DNA of 64,000 nucleotides from Tomocerus qinae. Its lineage: Eukaryota; Arthropoda; Collembola; Entomobryomorpha; Tomoceridae. Positions 25,419 through 38,371 of this stretch are shown one piece after another. Each line of letters begins with the position of its first letter. Position 1 is the stretch's first letter. The position numbers were made by a program, and so were the translations under genes. The stretch is from positions 18,125,930-18,189,929 of the forward strand of contig CM034549.1 of assembly GCA_020055645.1 (NCBI GenBank), given 5' to 3'. The notes under the pieces were generated by a model that saw nothing but the letters and a program-made list of their open reading frames with translations, did no database searches and was not told the DNA's origin.

Positions 25419-27275
25419 CTAGTCATCCAATTCTACTGGATTAAGACACATGGGAAGATGATTGTCTACTATATTGACCACTTTCTCTCGTAGAGGCTCG
25501 TTTGCCCAAACTTTTTCAAACCGGGTAGGTTCATTATCCGGAGCGTCGATGTCGCTTTGCTTAATATTCTCTATATCTATATCTCCTGAGTTTGCCGTCA
25601 TAATTGGTAAGAGGAAAAGTGCCATTGTCGTTCCATAATGTTGGTAGTGGAACCATTCAGTTTGAAACCGTTTCCAGGAAAGTTCTTGTCCATTGAAACG
25701 TAAAGGCATATCTGCCCCGAGCTGATCACAATAGTCATTGAATGCATCGTAATATATTCGAAGGATATCCATCGAACTTGTGTTCAGAATCGGGATAGAT
25801 ACACTCGTGTAGAGTATGTAGCTCAAGTCCAACATACGACTGCCAACCTGTAAAAATCAATCTTATTATCAATTTTTATTTAGATCAATTTATTATTTAT
25901 CTGCATATGCAGTAAAAATATCAATGTACCTTTGAGATTTGGAAATCGACGAATTTTAATTCGGTTGGCTTTCCTAAACAATTTAGAAAACAATTACAAA
26001 TGAATTTTCTATAAAATCCATGCATAAGGCTATTTAATTTGAATATTTTGAAATCGACAGTTGGAAATTATGAGAAAATTTTGTCTCACCTTTGCTATTA
26101 TGTTTGAAGAGGACATTATTTGTCCAACAGTCGCCGTGAGTAATTACGGAAGGATACTTTTCAGAAACAGATGTTAAATTATGCATTTTCTGGAAAATAT
26201 CATCAATTAACCATTCTACTCTTTGTATATTGTGAGCAAACCCTTCCTGGTCAACAATTTTGACGATATCCTTGAAAGTATTATTTATAAATTGAATGTA
26301 CATGTCTTGAACCATTTCTGGTTTTTGCCAAAAAGTCTCATCCAAAAACGGATATTGTTCCAGCATTGAATTCCCATCTCCGTTGTAACTTACAAATGAA
26401 AATGCATGGAACTTAGCCAGTTCCTAGAGCAAAAGAATAAATACCACAAATCTGGAATTGCCTTTTTCATTTAGGTAAGCCATGTGAAATTAAAGCATTA
26501 CCTTCATCACCATACTCACATGATCCATGTCCCATCCTTTAATTCTGTTTTCAGTTCTAAATCTGCGTACAGGAATCAGAAATCATTTTATTTTACACGA
26601 AATCCCAAGCCACTGATATGACAGAAAGTATTATTCGAGAGCAGCTTACCCTAAAGTTCGCAAGTCTTCCATTGCAATATAGTCTCCGACACCATCGTGA
26701 AAGGCATGGAAAATCTTTGGGTGTGCTTTGAAAGACAACCCTGGAGTTGCCAATTGAGGTATTACCTTTTTATACATTTCATATTCTTTGACAAAGAATT
26801 TGCTTTCGGTCATCATTTTAACTCTAATTGGATTCCTAGGAATCGCCTTAAACATCATTGGGATCACACTAATATTTCCAGTCTTTTTATTTTTGGTAGT
26901 AACCAATACTGAGTACATCAAGGAAGAGAAGTTATCTCCTGGAGCCGTCCCACTCGAAGCTTCAAATTCTTGCACTTCCAATGATTTATTGTAATTTTTA
27001 AAGATCTCCTTTATAACTTCATCTGTAACAACGTCATGGATGCTAACGGGCGTGTATTCAATTTCCGAATTTTCGGTAGCCGGAGCTTCGTCCGCATTTT
27101 CATTGGATTCAGTATCCTCTGGGTTTTCTTTAGTTTTAACCTCCTCGGCATTTTCTTTGGTTGTAGCCTCGTCAGCATTTTCTTTAGTTTCCGCCTCCTC
27201 AGCATTTTCTTTGGTTTCCGCCTCCTCGGAATTTTGCACTGCCTCTTCTGCCACTTTACCTTTTCTGCATTCCAT
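25419..27275 (-). CDS. EcKinase-like (CHK/DUF1679) small-molecule kinase
   Basis: Exons on the minus strand: 27275-26651 (about), 26562-26502, 26423-26090, 25973-25930, 25847-25419. The family phosphorylates small alcohols; the best-known member is ecdysteroid 22-kinase. Motifs seen: YIAMEDLRTLGF (lobe linker), ELAKFHAFSF, the catalytic loop HGDCWTNNVLF (Asp and Asn present), and KFVDFQ as the metal-binding DFG equivalent, followed by LDLSYILYTS. The kinase core looks intact. Unusual is an N-terminal extension of about 70 residues, highly acidic, with four to five decad repeats of the type EEAETKENAE. The substrate cannot be told from sequence. It is convergent with the troponin-C-like gene. 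Confidence 0.88.
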
Positions 27276-30200
27276 GGCAGATAGAGCGTGGAAAGATCTG
27301 ATTCTAAAAATTAAAACATTTTTAATACATTTAAATTATATTATATTATTTTAAGATCTCCTACGCCCTATGTTTGCGGTTGTAAGGCAGGGAAAATTAA
27401 GTAGTACTACGTTTTATTAGATAACCAGGAAGACTGTTTCGATTGTTCCGATGTAACTTGCAATCAGTTTTCTATTTCCTTATACTTATATTTTGATCTA
27501 TACTTAGGCTAAAAATGAAATTAACCTGTGCATCTTGTCTGTAGAGTTGCAAAATGTCTAAATTAGCACACTATAAAATAGCAACAGATTAAAGTTTTGA
27601 AATGCTTATTCAGTCAAGAGATGTTTTCAGGAGTGCCACTGAAAATGGAATAAGATTTTGTGGTGGTGGTTCCGAGTATGAGAGTGAAAATTATTTATGT
27701 ACTTTCCTGCAAAAACGTCATAATCTAAACGGGTAGGATTTTCACAATTGGTGATATGCAATTTAGGTACTTATCTGCATTTCCGTATTCCATTCATGAG
27801 CATGACAAATAAAAAGAAAACCCAAGATAGCCTGGGTTTATTGTATGCAAAAATGCAAATATTCGTGTATATTTTGTTTGTCACTACCATTGACACATTT
27901 CTATTCCTACCTAGGCTAAGTAAAAATAGAGATGTCTTAGATTGTACGACCATCTAACTACCCTAACGTTTCTTAGCACGCTAAAAGTTAAAAAAACTCG
28001 AGATCGATAAATAATTGATTTAATTCGTCTATTTCTTATTTAACCTAGAAAGGCACAGGTCATTGCGGCAATTGTGATAAACAGGATATGATAATTGCTT
28101 CCTCAAGTTTCACTCAGAAAATATGACAGCTCTAACAACAACAAAAAGTCACATCAACATTATTGCGCAATGTACTCAATTGTTTTAAAATAAATTATTA
28201 TTAAAACTCTTCTAAAAACTGCGCATGTAAATTATGACCTTAACTAAAGCTACATTAGACTGGGTTCGACAGGTTCGATTTTTATTCATAGTAAGAAAAC
28301 TTATACTTCATGTGTCAGTAAAATGCCCGTTTTAAGTAGTATAAAATGAAACCTGAAAAATGTTAAGATTCAAATCACCAGTAATTATTTTGTATGTGAT
28401 CTACTTCATTTACTTTTCCAGAGAATGAAGATGAACTTAAAATCTACTATCCGTGTGTTGTGTTATGATTTCTCAAGTGGGCATTGTGTTTGTAGGCACA
28501 GTTGCAGCATTAGTAATTCAATAATCAAGCTGCAATCTCAAAACTTACAAGCACTCATGCCACATACCAAAGAGTGAGCTCATACTTCCTATGACAAAAC
28601 AATGACAGTTAATGGCACATACAGGAGTAGATAAAATTAGAATGCTTACAGCCATGAAAATGTGCACAAAAATTGAAAAATCTTGGTTTGGGCCAAGCAA
28701 ATCGATCAAAAATCAGTACTTCCAATTCTAATGTAAACCAACGATAAAAGATTCGTATCATTTCTTGATTTGTCACGTACAAATAAAATAACTTCATAAA
28801 ACATACACTCGTACAAATATGTAATGTTCAATCATCATATGCGATTATACACGATTGTCCACATTAACAATTATTTACTTCAATTTGAGCATTGTTTTCC
28901 ATACATACACAAAGGTATCCCTTGTGTATGTATGCTTGTTAATGCTTGTTAGCATTTAAATAGTATGTGTAAGTATGGAAAATATCGTGTTGATTTTGTT
29001 ATTAGGATAAATCGCAAAAATACTAATTTTTGTTAAAAACAATTCTGTCATATTTTTTCTAGTACTAAGCTCTGTAATCTATATGCACTTGTTCAAAAAT
29101 AGATAAACAAATTGGCTTAACACACAACATACCTTATGAACACTTATGTAGGTTGCACTTCAAAATTAATTATTATTATTGTTAGCCGAAATTAGTAACG
29201 AAATATTGTATACCGGCTATATGCTATTTATGAAATAAAATCAAATATTTATCCACAATCACAAGATACATACAAGCACTGTCTCTAGTATTCCTCCTGT
29301 ACTGAACAGACCTTGGAATTGAATTGTAAATTGAGTTGCAATTTGTTATGATATGAGGTCTGTGAATGAAACAGGTGTTGATAACTTGGTAATACACATT
29401 AATCCTATGTACATATAAATCCAAAACGTGTCTGTCTGTTCTGTACTCTTACTCAGCTCAGTTAGCTCTTCCATAACATATCATCTTACTTTATTATCAT
29501 TTCATTTCACACATTTATATTTTAAGTCGTAAATACCTATATCAATCATTAATGTCTATAAAATTCTTATCATTTTGATTAGGTACCTATGTCCAATGGA
29601 AAAGGTCGAAAGAGGAATTAGTACCATTGTAAGCACCAAAAATTGCCTGGTCCTGTATTACGCTTTGTGTACCTTTTATTAAAGCTAAATTGGCTAAAGT
29701 AGATAAATTATTATTATTCATCTTTTGTAAAATTTTAAATTAATACCGATCAATTAAAATCACCAAATTGTATAACCGCCTCAATTTTTTAGTATCAAAA
29801 CTACTGAAGGGAAGGATGTTTAATTCTAATGGGTCTATAAATTGTTTAGTTAATGGTTTCGGATAAATAAAATCAAATAAAATTTTCCAGCAATAAACAA
29901 GAGGAATGAGATGATGAGATAGTTTGAAGGTTTATTTTTCAATTATTGGCTAGCGATTTTGTTGAATCCGCTGTATGGACTTAGAAAGCTGTATAAGAAT
30001 TTGATAACACTTCACAGAATCCTAATTAATTTTAAATCTTAGTTGTAGTTCGTACGAAACAATGTGAATAAATCATATTATAAAGATTTGATGGACTTGC
30101 AGACAGAAAGAGTTCTATTTAAAATTAGTGATTTTGAGAATTTCCATTTCTTAATAAACCATCTCAAATGCATGTAAAACGTAGCAGAGATAGAAATTAT

Positions 30201-30489
30201 TACATAACATGCGTGCGTGCGTATGTTTCCTTTCCCATGACCTTTAATCTGACTTGAACTTGATCTGACCCAACGGAAGATATTTCATGATGTTTTACGA
30301 TGTGCAGAACTATGCAATTCGCTTATGGTTTACATACACATGGAATCATATACGAAAGGGATGCAATATGCAACATTAGATTTTGGCAATCATTCATTGC
30401 TATTCTTAATTCGTTCAAAATTCCGATTCTAGATTTTTGAAATTATTCCATTCAAGTTCATTTCCATTTCCTATAGCATTCGGTAAAAA
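27276..30489. other. Intergenic between divergent genes
   Basis: AT-rich. It should contain the promoters of the EcKinase-like gene (minus) and the TUT1-like gene (plus). I saw no exon, RNA gene, terminal inverted repeat or tandem array that I could support. Confidence 0.5.
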
Positions 30490-30750
30490 AAATCCATGAA
30501 ATGATGAAGAGAAATACTAAGAGAAGACTGCCTGGCGGTAGATTTGACAGTAGGAACTGGGTTCTAGAGTCCCGCAGTCAATATAGTCAAGAAAGTAAAG
30601 ACAAACACACATTTGTGAATCAAAATTATTATTACAATGATGGCAATAATAATATATTAACCAACGTTTTTGAAAATAAGGACATGGAGGATTCTCCAAT
30701 TTATCGTAATCACCAGTGACCCTTATTAATTCCCACTGTCAAGGAAAAGG
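30490..30750 (+). other. Putative 5' non-coding exon of the TUT1-like gene with a 72-codon upstream ORF
   Basis: A strong donor (AAAAG then GTAAGTTG) at 30751 can join the acceptor before 30864, placing the TUT1-like start codon (30921) in the second exon. The first exon holds an ATG frame at 30501-30719, a polar Asn/Tyr-rich 72-residue peptide, that ends before the donor. It could be an upstream ORF limiting translation, or a separate small gene. The left limit of the exon is not determined. Confidence 0.4.
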
Positions 30751-30920
30751 TAAGTTGAATTTGACCATGTAAATAAACTTGAAATTACATTTAAAAAGAA
30801 CATAATATCAAAATAACAATATTGGTTGATTTAAGTTGTTCAATTTATTTTTGGCCTTTTCAGGTGTACACAGAAAGAAAGTACCATCTTAGTGGTCACT
30901 GAAGTGAATATACCCTCAAA

Positions 30921-33900
30921 ATGTTTATTAACTGTGAATATTGTGACTTTCGGTGTATTTCTTATGATGATTGGATGGAACACCTGGTAAGTTAAGAGAT
31001 TTTTGTTTCAAGGAATGAGTTTTGTAAATATTTAACTGTTTCTGTTTATATTCAAAATAATTAATCTGTTTTCCCTCTAGCTGAGTAAATCTCACCAAGA
31101 GAAAATTTGTGAAAATATCGATCGTTGGTCAGACGATGTGAATGACAGATCTGTTGTAGTAACCTTCACCGGCACACCGAAACCGGAAAATCAAGATATC
31201 TGTTGGTACTTCGCCAATTTCGGATTAATATGTGATGCCTTTTTCGAAACCAATCTACAGTTTTGTGTCATCCAGCTTGATAAAAAGTAATCATGTATTT
31301 TATATATTGTTTTGTTTTAAACGTATTAGGTAAACTATTTTTAACCCCAACTTTGTAAAATGGTTTTTTACTAGGGACTATGTGCAGACCGCTCTGACTA
31401 CTGAGCACTATATGGGAAATGCAACCCTTTCACTCAGATGCAAAGCAGACATATCAGAAACAGAATGTATTATTTACAACTTGCATCCACATATACCTAT
31501 TTAAAAGATATTGTTTTGTTTTATTAATATTTCTGAATATAATTGTAATTTTAACTCTATTACAGGGTTAACTCTCAGTTCCATGGTCAAAAGGAAGCCA
31601 ACTGTAGAATCGAAGAAAGAGATAGAAGATGATTTTCAAAAGCGACACACAAATCTAACCAATACTTTAAATTCAATTTTTTCTATTGATTCACAATTAG
31701 AGCACTTTCAAAAGCAGGTGCAAATAAAGCCTGAAGAATTCGAAAGGCGTCATCAATTACTTAAAGATGTGAACGTATTTTTTCGGAAGGAATTTTCTCA
31801 TTGTGTCCTATATCCCTATGGATCTTTTCTAACAGGCTTAGCCAGCAGTTTTTCTGAAATGAATGTTTATTTTGATGAGAAAGGTAAGTATATTCTGAGT
31901 TGACTTAATTCAATAGTTGTAAGCTATAAAGTAATGCTATTTTAGTATTTATTAATGATAAAATGCAATGTGTGTATTCATTCATTATATTATGATCAAA
32001 TTTTAGGTGTGGATTTTAAAATGCTAACAAAATATAATAGTAGACATACTCTGTCCTGTGTGTGTACGTTTATAAGTAAATATAACTTATAGCTGGATTT
32101 GGTATTTCAGGCAAATCTATGAATCATGGGAAGTCCTTTGAAAAACATCATTCGTCGGATAGAAGTACCATGGAAAAATTCAAAAGGTTCGTAGAACGTA
32201 GAAACCACGTATTTTCCAACACTGTAACTGCAACGAAAACTTTCACTTCTTGCGTGAATTTGACACACAAAGAAACTGGTGTAAGGTTTAGTTTTACATT
32301 TGAAAATTTACTACCTGTCCAGACATCAAAAATGATAGCATTACTGCTAAAGTTGGATACAAGACTTACTAATTTGTTTCTGTTTATCCGATACTGGGCA
32401 AAGTATCACAATCTAACTGGTCCTCAACTGTTGACTAGCTACTCTCTAAACCTTCTAATAATAGTTTTCCTCGCAAAAAAGAAAATAATTCCATCAGCAT
32501 CAGTTCTGCAGTCTATGAGTAATGAAAATGTCGAACTAAATGGATGGAATGCCTCGTTTTGCAACGATGAAACAAAACTAACCAGTTTAATGTCATTTAT
32601 TGGATCAGCTAGTTACGATAAGAATCCTACTACTGGGTGTGCAACAGCCTTTGCAGTTTTTCAATTAGCTAGCGAATTTTTTAAAATGTACGCCCACACA
32701 GATTTACAAACTGTAGTTGTATGCTCTCATATAGGTGATTTTTTACCTAAGACAGCTTTTGAACCCGGTAATGAAGATCGTTTACCAAAAACTCTTAGTG
32801 GATACAACGATTATATTACTACACGACGATGTAAGTCAAGATTTGATTCTCATAGCTCACTGTGTATTCAAGACCCATTTGATTTGTTAAGCAACGTGTC
32901 ACATTCTACTCCGGAGGCTGTGGTTTGCAATTTTCAGTTTCTATGTGCTGAAACAGTCGAAAACATGCAGAAGCAGTTCAATTCTCTTAAACCTAAACTG
33001 ATGGAGATGTTTGCATCAAATTCGTCGGCTTTAGAAACTGAAAATACTGCCAAAATGGTCGATTTCTTTCATTCAAACCAAGATAAAATTTCTAGTTCGC
33101 TCTTAATGGAAATGAATAAACCTCCTCCCAGCAATGACAACAAAAATCCGTCATCCCAAACAAGCACTTCTCAAGAATATAAAAAGGAATTGAATGTACA
33201 ACTCGTTCCCTACCAAGAAGAAGAACAATTGAGCCCCCGCCAAAGAAGTTTAATGGCAAAACCCGGACCCGGAGGTGCACCACCACAAATTTGGGCCCAC
33301 GATGCGTATCAGCCTACAACTGGTCGGAATGTATCAGCAGTGACAAATGCTGAGCAACCAACATCAGTTTCTAATCAGCATAACACGTTCAGTTTCAATC
33401 AACAATTTAATTCTAATAACAATGCCGCAGATTCTCAAATGTTTGCAAATCCATACTTAAACTCATTTTCGAACCAATTTCCTCCTGGAGCCCTTCCAAA
33501 TTTTCATGATCTTTCAAAAATTGCACCACCAAACTTTGCTCAAGGAAGAAGCAATCCCCCGCCTCCTCCGCCTCCTCCAGCAATTTCAAAGCCTTCAAAT
33601 CAATCGCCTGTTTCTGGGTTGCACAAAGATTTTGACTCAAATTTTGCATCTTCGCAATATCCAACTACTCAATCAGGATATAAAAATTCTGAAAAGTCGT
33701 CTTCATATTCTAGTTCTGCAACAAGTAAATCCTTCCAAAGAAGAGAAAATGAATCAGACAATGTTGCTTCAGGGTCAAGACGTGATTATTCATCATACAG
33801 AAGGGAAAATAATTCAGAAAAGTCTGGTAATAGTTCGTCCAGTTCTGGACGTGGATACCCTTCCCATAGAAGCAATGATGATAAATCGAATATGCCTTCT

Positions 33901-35577
33901 GCTAGTTCTGCTCACGTATCTTCTTTCCTTAAAAAGGATAGAGTAGAAAGATCTAACACTCCTTCTTCCAGCAGTCCATCCCAATCTTCTAGAGAAAGAA
34001 GTTCAGAAAGGTCCAAAGTATCTAGATTTTCTCCAAGTACCGTAAAATCGGAAAATCCACTCATCCCTCCTACCAACTCCTCTCCAGATTCCTCAGTCAA
34101 TAATAGAAGATATAATTCCGAAAGGTCAAACACTCCGTCATCCAATAATGCACCTAAATCATTATTTTCAAGCAAAGAAAATTATTCGGATAAGCAAGAT
34201 TCCCCTTCTTCGAAACCTTCTTCCTCTTTCCCTGTAAGAAATGGTTCAGGAAGGTCAGACACACCTTCCAGTTCTGGAGTTTCCTCTACTTTCTCCAGTA
34301 AAAGAAATCATTCAGAAAAATCAGGAATAGAAGACCCTAGCTCCACCTTTTCTGGAAGAGGGAATAATTTTGAAAATTCAAATCCTTCTCCTTTTGCTGC
34401 TAGTTTTGAACCAGTGCCTCCTGCTTATCCTAGAAGAAACAGTTTCGAAAGGCTGGATGCAATTCCATCCCATTCTGATTCTACATCACCTTTCTCAAGA
34501 AGAGACAACGAATTTTACAACCAAACCAGAAATAATTTCGACACTTCTAATAATCCTTTTACTACACCACCCCCACCTCCACCTCCACCACCGCCGCCAC
34601 CTCAAGGGCCCCATAATACGCCTCAAAATAATTTCAATAATAATAATAATTTTAATCGTGGTGGAGGTATGAATTTTAATCGACCGAATTTTCAAACCCC
34701 ACCAAATCAGAATTTTTCTGAAAGAGTGAGAAGAGATCCCGGACCCCGATTTTCTGCTGCACTTAATTCTCATTCTCCAACAGTTCCTGATGCAAAAGTA
34801 GAAGATGAGGATGGTAAGCACAATTACGGCAATATAGAGAAGATACTTCAATTTCCTCCGGATGATGATTTTGTTCACATTTTTCAAGAAAACTTAGGTA
34901 ATTTGGCTTCTCAGGGAGCAACAAATTTGCGTATGAATGTATTATGGGCTACGTTTTTGAAAGACTTCTTTGTGGATGTTTGGAAAACAAGTTTCCAATT
35001 TGAAGTTACAGAAATAAACCCTGGGGACATTACTACGAGTAAGGATAATAAAATGGAAATTGTGGTTTACAAAGACGATTCGACGAATGAAAGTGATGCC
35101 AAAAGACAAAAATTAGAAGATAACAAATCGTCAAAACCTAAAGTGACATATAAATACACTCCCCAAAGAAATCCTATCAAGCAAAAGTTCTTTGAAACTC
35201 CCAACACATGTGCAGACAGAAGAGCATTTATTTGTACTATAGATAGCAATTTTGTTGCAAACAGATCTCGAATTCGGGCTTTGGCTCTCTCAGAGTCTGA
35301 TATAACCACATTATTTCCTGATCCTTTAGATTTAGAAGCAGAAATTACTAAGCGAGCATGTATGAACAATGGCCCTGTGGAATATACTGTCAAATTTTGT
35401 GTGAAAATTTCTATCGAAATAGCAGAAAAGGAACAGACCTTAATTTTAATTATAAAGGATGTTAAAGGTGGAAATTCTCCATCACTTGTCAATAATGTGA
35501 TTGGTCATGTAACCTCCGTTTTCAGAACCCTTGTCCCCAAATACCAGTTGTTTAGACTTCAGAATTGGTTGTTGTAA
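30921..35577 (+). CDS. TUT1/Star-PAP-like protein (zinc finger, RRM, nucleotidyltransferase fold), probable pseudoenzyme
   Basis: Exons 30921-30986, 31081-31286, 31375-31466, 31566-31883, 32111-35577; about 1382 residues. Domain order matches TUT1 (U6 snRNA uridylyltransferase, nuclear Star-PAP): a matrin/C2H2 finger spanning the first intron (CEYCDF...H...H), an RRM (VVVTFTGTP to LSLRCK), a nucleotidyltransferase domain (YPYGSFLTGL), a PAP core (LFLFIRYWAKYHNLTGPQLL) and the PAP-associated motif CIQDPFDLLSNVSHS. Catalytic carboxylates are replaced: the DxD pair reads SEMNVYF (Glu, Asn) and the third Asp aligns with Ser in GVRFSFTF. About 550 residues of Ser/Arg/Asn-rich and polyproline sequence follow, then a folded C-terminal domain. 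Predicted nuclear; it may have kept RNA binding without nucleotide transfer. It is much longer than human TUT1 (about 870). Confidence 0.82.
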
Positions 35578-36966
35578 TGAAAAGTAAGGAGGATGCAGGT
35601 TAATGGTATTATTTATTACGAAATTAAAGTATTAATTATTTTATTGTCCTACAGAAAGGCTTTAAAATTGGTCTATTGTCACCTAACAGGATAGCATTAA
35701 AAGTATATGTTAAAAGCATAAATATTTCGTTCAAATATCTTTAAACTTGTAACTATTGTATAATGTAAACCAAATCATTGTAAAATTGTATTGAAGTAAT
35801 TAGCAATTCAACAGACTTATGATTATTGTTGGTTTATATGCAGGTTTATTAGTTAGCTATTTATAATAAGTTATGCCTGACTTCATAGTTTTATCATATG
35901 AAGAAGAGCTGGATGTGCAAGTAACAATATGTAGAAGCATAGCTTCTTATAGAAGACATTAGGACTCGGATACCTGTGAGTATAATTTTATGACTGATTG
36001 CGATTTTGATAGACTTTGTCCAGATGATTACCTTTCGGTGTTACTTGCTCGTTTTCAATATAGAGCCAAACTTTGTTAATTTTTCCTTATTTTAGCAAAT
36101 ATCTGACATTTGTCATTTACTTATTTAGTAATGAACGTATTCTGAATAGTAGTTTTTGTCTTTTTGTTAGTTAAACTGAAATAAATATTTTGTTGTTAAA
36201 AGTTAAAGCTTAAGTGAGATTTATAACCACTTACCGCAAAGGAAGGTGATGAAAATAGTTTTAAAACACCTATTCTAAATCGTTTAAATTGATGCATGAT
36301 TATAGCGTAAATATAAGAGATAAAGGTAGTACTTTATATAATGCGTAATACGTACAGAAGAGAAGTGGCTTCAGTTGAAAGTCATATTTTTAACAATAAA
36401 ATTTGAATTTTGCAACAATTAGTTTTATTTGGCTGATACGCAGATAATAATTTTGTCTAATTCTCAAATCACAATTTGTAAATCTATCAAACCATTATTT
36501 GAGCTACAATTTACTGTTACTATTTATGCGCTTAATACTAACGTTAATATGGCATGACATTTACTTATTAACCCTGTCCTTTGTTATAACTTGTATATAT
36601 ATCTAATTTTAATACTCATTTAATTTTGCATGTTTATTATTTATTTATACTGTGCTGAAAGGGGAGCACGTAATAGTGACAATAGTAGTAAAGTAGCTCA
36701 GTTTCAAATATATAGAGAATATCTACTTAATTAAATACTAGCCTTAAATCTAGCGTGTACAGAAAGACCCATTGAATCTAAGACACACATTAATCTATTT
36801 AATTATCTATAGCTGTGGAATTATCAAGCTTTTGTTGAGTATAAAACTTGTAGTCAATAACAGACAGAACAGTGAATTCTCTTCCTTCTTTTCCTTATGG
36901 TGTTATTTTATTTATGTAGGAAACTGTTGCATTGCAATGAAAACAGGCAGGACATAATGTTTTTGT
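35578..36966. other. Intergenic, TUT1-like 3' UTR then AT-rich DNA
   Basis: AATAAATA near 36180 may serve as a polyadenylation signal. No other gene is recognised before the left end of the DIRS element. Confidence 0.5.
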
Positions 36967-36994
36967 AATTTTGCTGCATTCTACACTTCCTTTA

Positions 36995-37091
36995 CAATTA
37001 CTCTCGTATATTCCTGAATATGCCGCCTAAACCACACATTCAAAGATAATCAAAAACTCTCTTCACCGCGCGCCCTACACTAGGACCTCAC
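36995..37091 (+). repeat. Left inverted terminal repeat of the DIRS element
   Basis: Begins CAATTACTCTCGTATATTCC and ends at GGACCTCAC. Its reverse complement is found on the right in two pieces (41514-41531 and 42110-42192), with one mismatch (CCT versus CTT). The left end proper extends outward to 36967. Confidence 0.93.
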
Positions 37092-37237
37092 TTTTCCTTT
37101 GTGTGCTGCCGCAAACACAACTACTGACTGGGCTCTCCGAGTGCACGACTGTGTTCTAATAAAATTTTCTTTTTTATTTATTGCAAAAACTAAATAAATT
37201 TTTATTTAAGTTTGTTGATTTTCAGATAGAAAATAAA

Positions 37238-38371
37238 ATGAGTGACTCCGATTCAAGATCGGACCGACGAAGACCGAAACATAAAAAGCGGAGACATCGA
37301 AGATCATCTCCATCAGGTTGGAGTATGGAAAAGATTGGCGAAAAATTACAGACTCTGCAACGGGCTTTAAAGTCAATGAATCAACGGTCTCGCTCAAGGT
37401 CACCTTTAAGAAGTCCATCAAATAGACGGTCCAGATCTCAGAGTTATGTAAGTATCAATCGAGATGATCGACATTTGACTTCTGGTCGTCAAGAAAGAAA
37501 CGTTGTGGTTAATAAAGACCAAACGGGTTCTTCTGAGACTGAAAGAAGGATGGATCAAGGTGAGCATTCTGAGGAAGACCCGTTAATAATTGATGCAGAG
37601 TTGGATGACGATATAATTCAGATGATTGGAGGACCGATAACCGAAGAAAATCTGTCGGGTCCTAACATTCATCCACAGCTGGCTCAAAGATGGACTTCCG
37701 TCGCGGTTTCAGGACTAAAGGAGGAAGTTTGTGGCCAGCTAAAGAAAACTTATTTGATACCAGCAAACGCTCAGCAATTAAAGTCGCCAATTCTAAATAA
37801 AGAAATAGAAGTTGGTCTATCGTCATTTGTTAAAGGAAGGGATAGAGAGCTATCCCAATTACAAGATCAATTGGCTCACAGCCTTTCTGGATTTGGTGGT
37901 GTTTTAACTTCTATGCTGAATAAGAAAACCAAATTTGAAGAAGCGGGTATTGATACCAAGGATGTCATCACTACCATGAGTGACAGTAGTCAGCTCTTGC
38001 TAAATCTACAGCACTCGTTGTCTAATTACAGACGACAGCTGATAGAGCCAAACCTTAAAGGTACTAGCAAATCGATTGCAGCTGACACAAAAATCGATAA
38101 TTTTCTTTTTGGGAGCAACTTTGCGGACAAAGTAAAAAGCTCACAAGAGTTGGAGAAGTTGAATGCTAGTATTGCCAAAGAAAGCAAATCGAAGAGTGTC
38201 ACAAGAACTCCAACTAAGCGTCAGAGTTACCAGAAGGCAGATTCTGGGACTAGTTCCCGAGCGAATGTCTCTTTAAACTACCGTCGCCCGTTTCGTCCGA
38301 AAACGACATCCAGGCCAAACGGGCGGAACAAATACTACAAGGATCGTCACACCAAGGAGCGTCGCCAGTAG
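37238..38371 (+). CDS. DIRS ORF1, Gag-like protein
   Basis: 377 residues from the ATG at 37238. The frame is open further upstream, but this is the first Met and it opens a typical basic head: SR-type sequence (MSDSDSRSDRRRPKHKKRRH, then RSRSRSPLRSPSNRRSRS). The middle is acidic and then helical, and the C-terminus is basic again (YRRPFRPKTTSRPNGRN). No zinc knuckle is visible. Position and composition fit the ORF1 of DIRS elements, a presumed capsid or nucleic-acid-binding protein; sequence alone does not prove it. Its last 118 bases overlap the RT frame. Confidence 0.75.
   Translation: MSDSDSRSDRRRPKHKKRRHRRSSPSGWSMEKIGEKLQTLQRALKSMNQRSRSRSPLRSPSNRRSRSQSYVSINRDDRHLTSGRQERNVVVNKDQTGSSETERRMDQGEHSEEDPLIIDAELDDDIIQMIGGPITEENLSGPNIHPQLAQRWTSVAVSGLKEEVCGQLKKTYLIPANAQQLKSPILNKEIEVGLSSFVKGRDRELSQLQDQLAHSLSGFGGVLTSMLNKKTKFEEAGIDTKDVITTMSDSSQLLLNLQHSLSNYRRQLIEPNLKGTSKSIAADTKIDNFLFGSNFADKVKSSQELEKLNASIAKESKSKSVTRTPTKRQSYQKADSGTSSRANVSLNYRRPFRPKTTSRPNGRNKYYKDRHTKERRQ

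Noticed and set aside
34495..34887. Minus-strand open frame opposite the TUT1-like exon
   Set aside because: Its Trp/Arg-rich composition is a shadow of the polyproline and Asn-rich coding strand.
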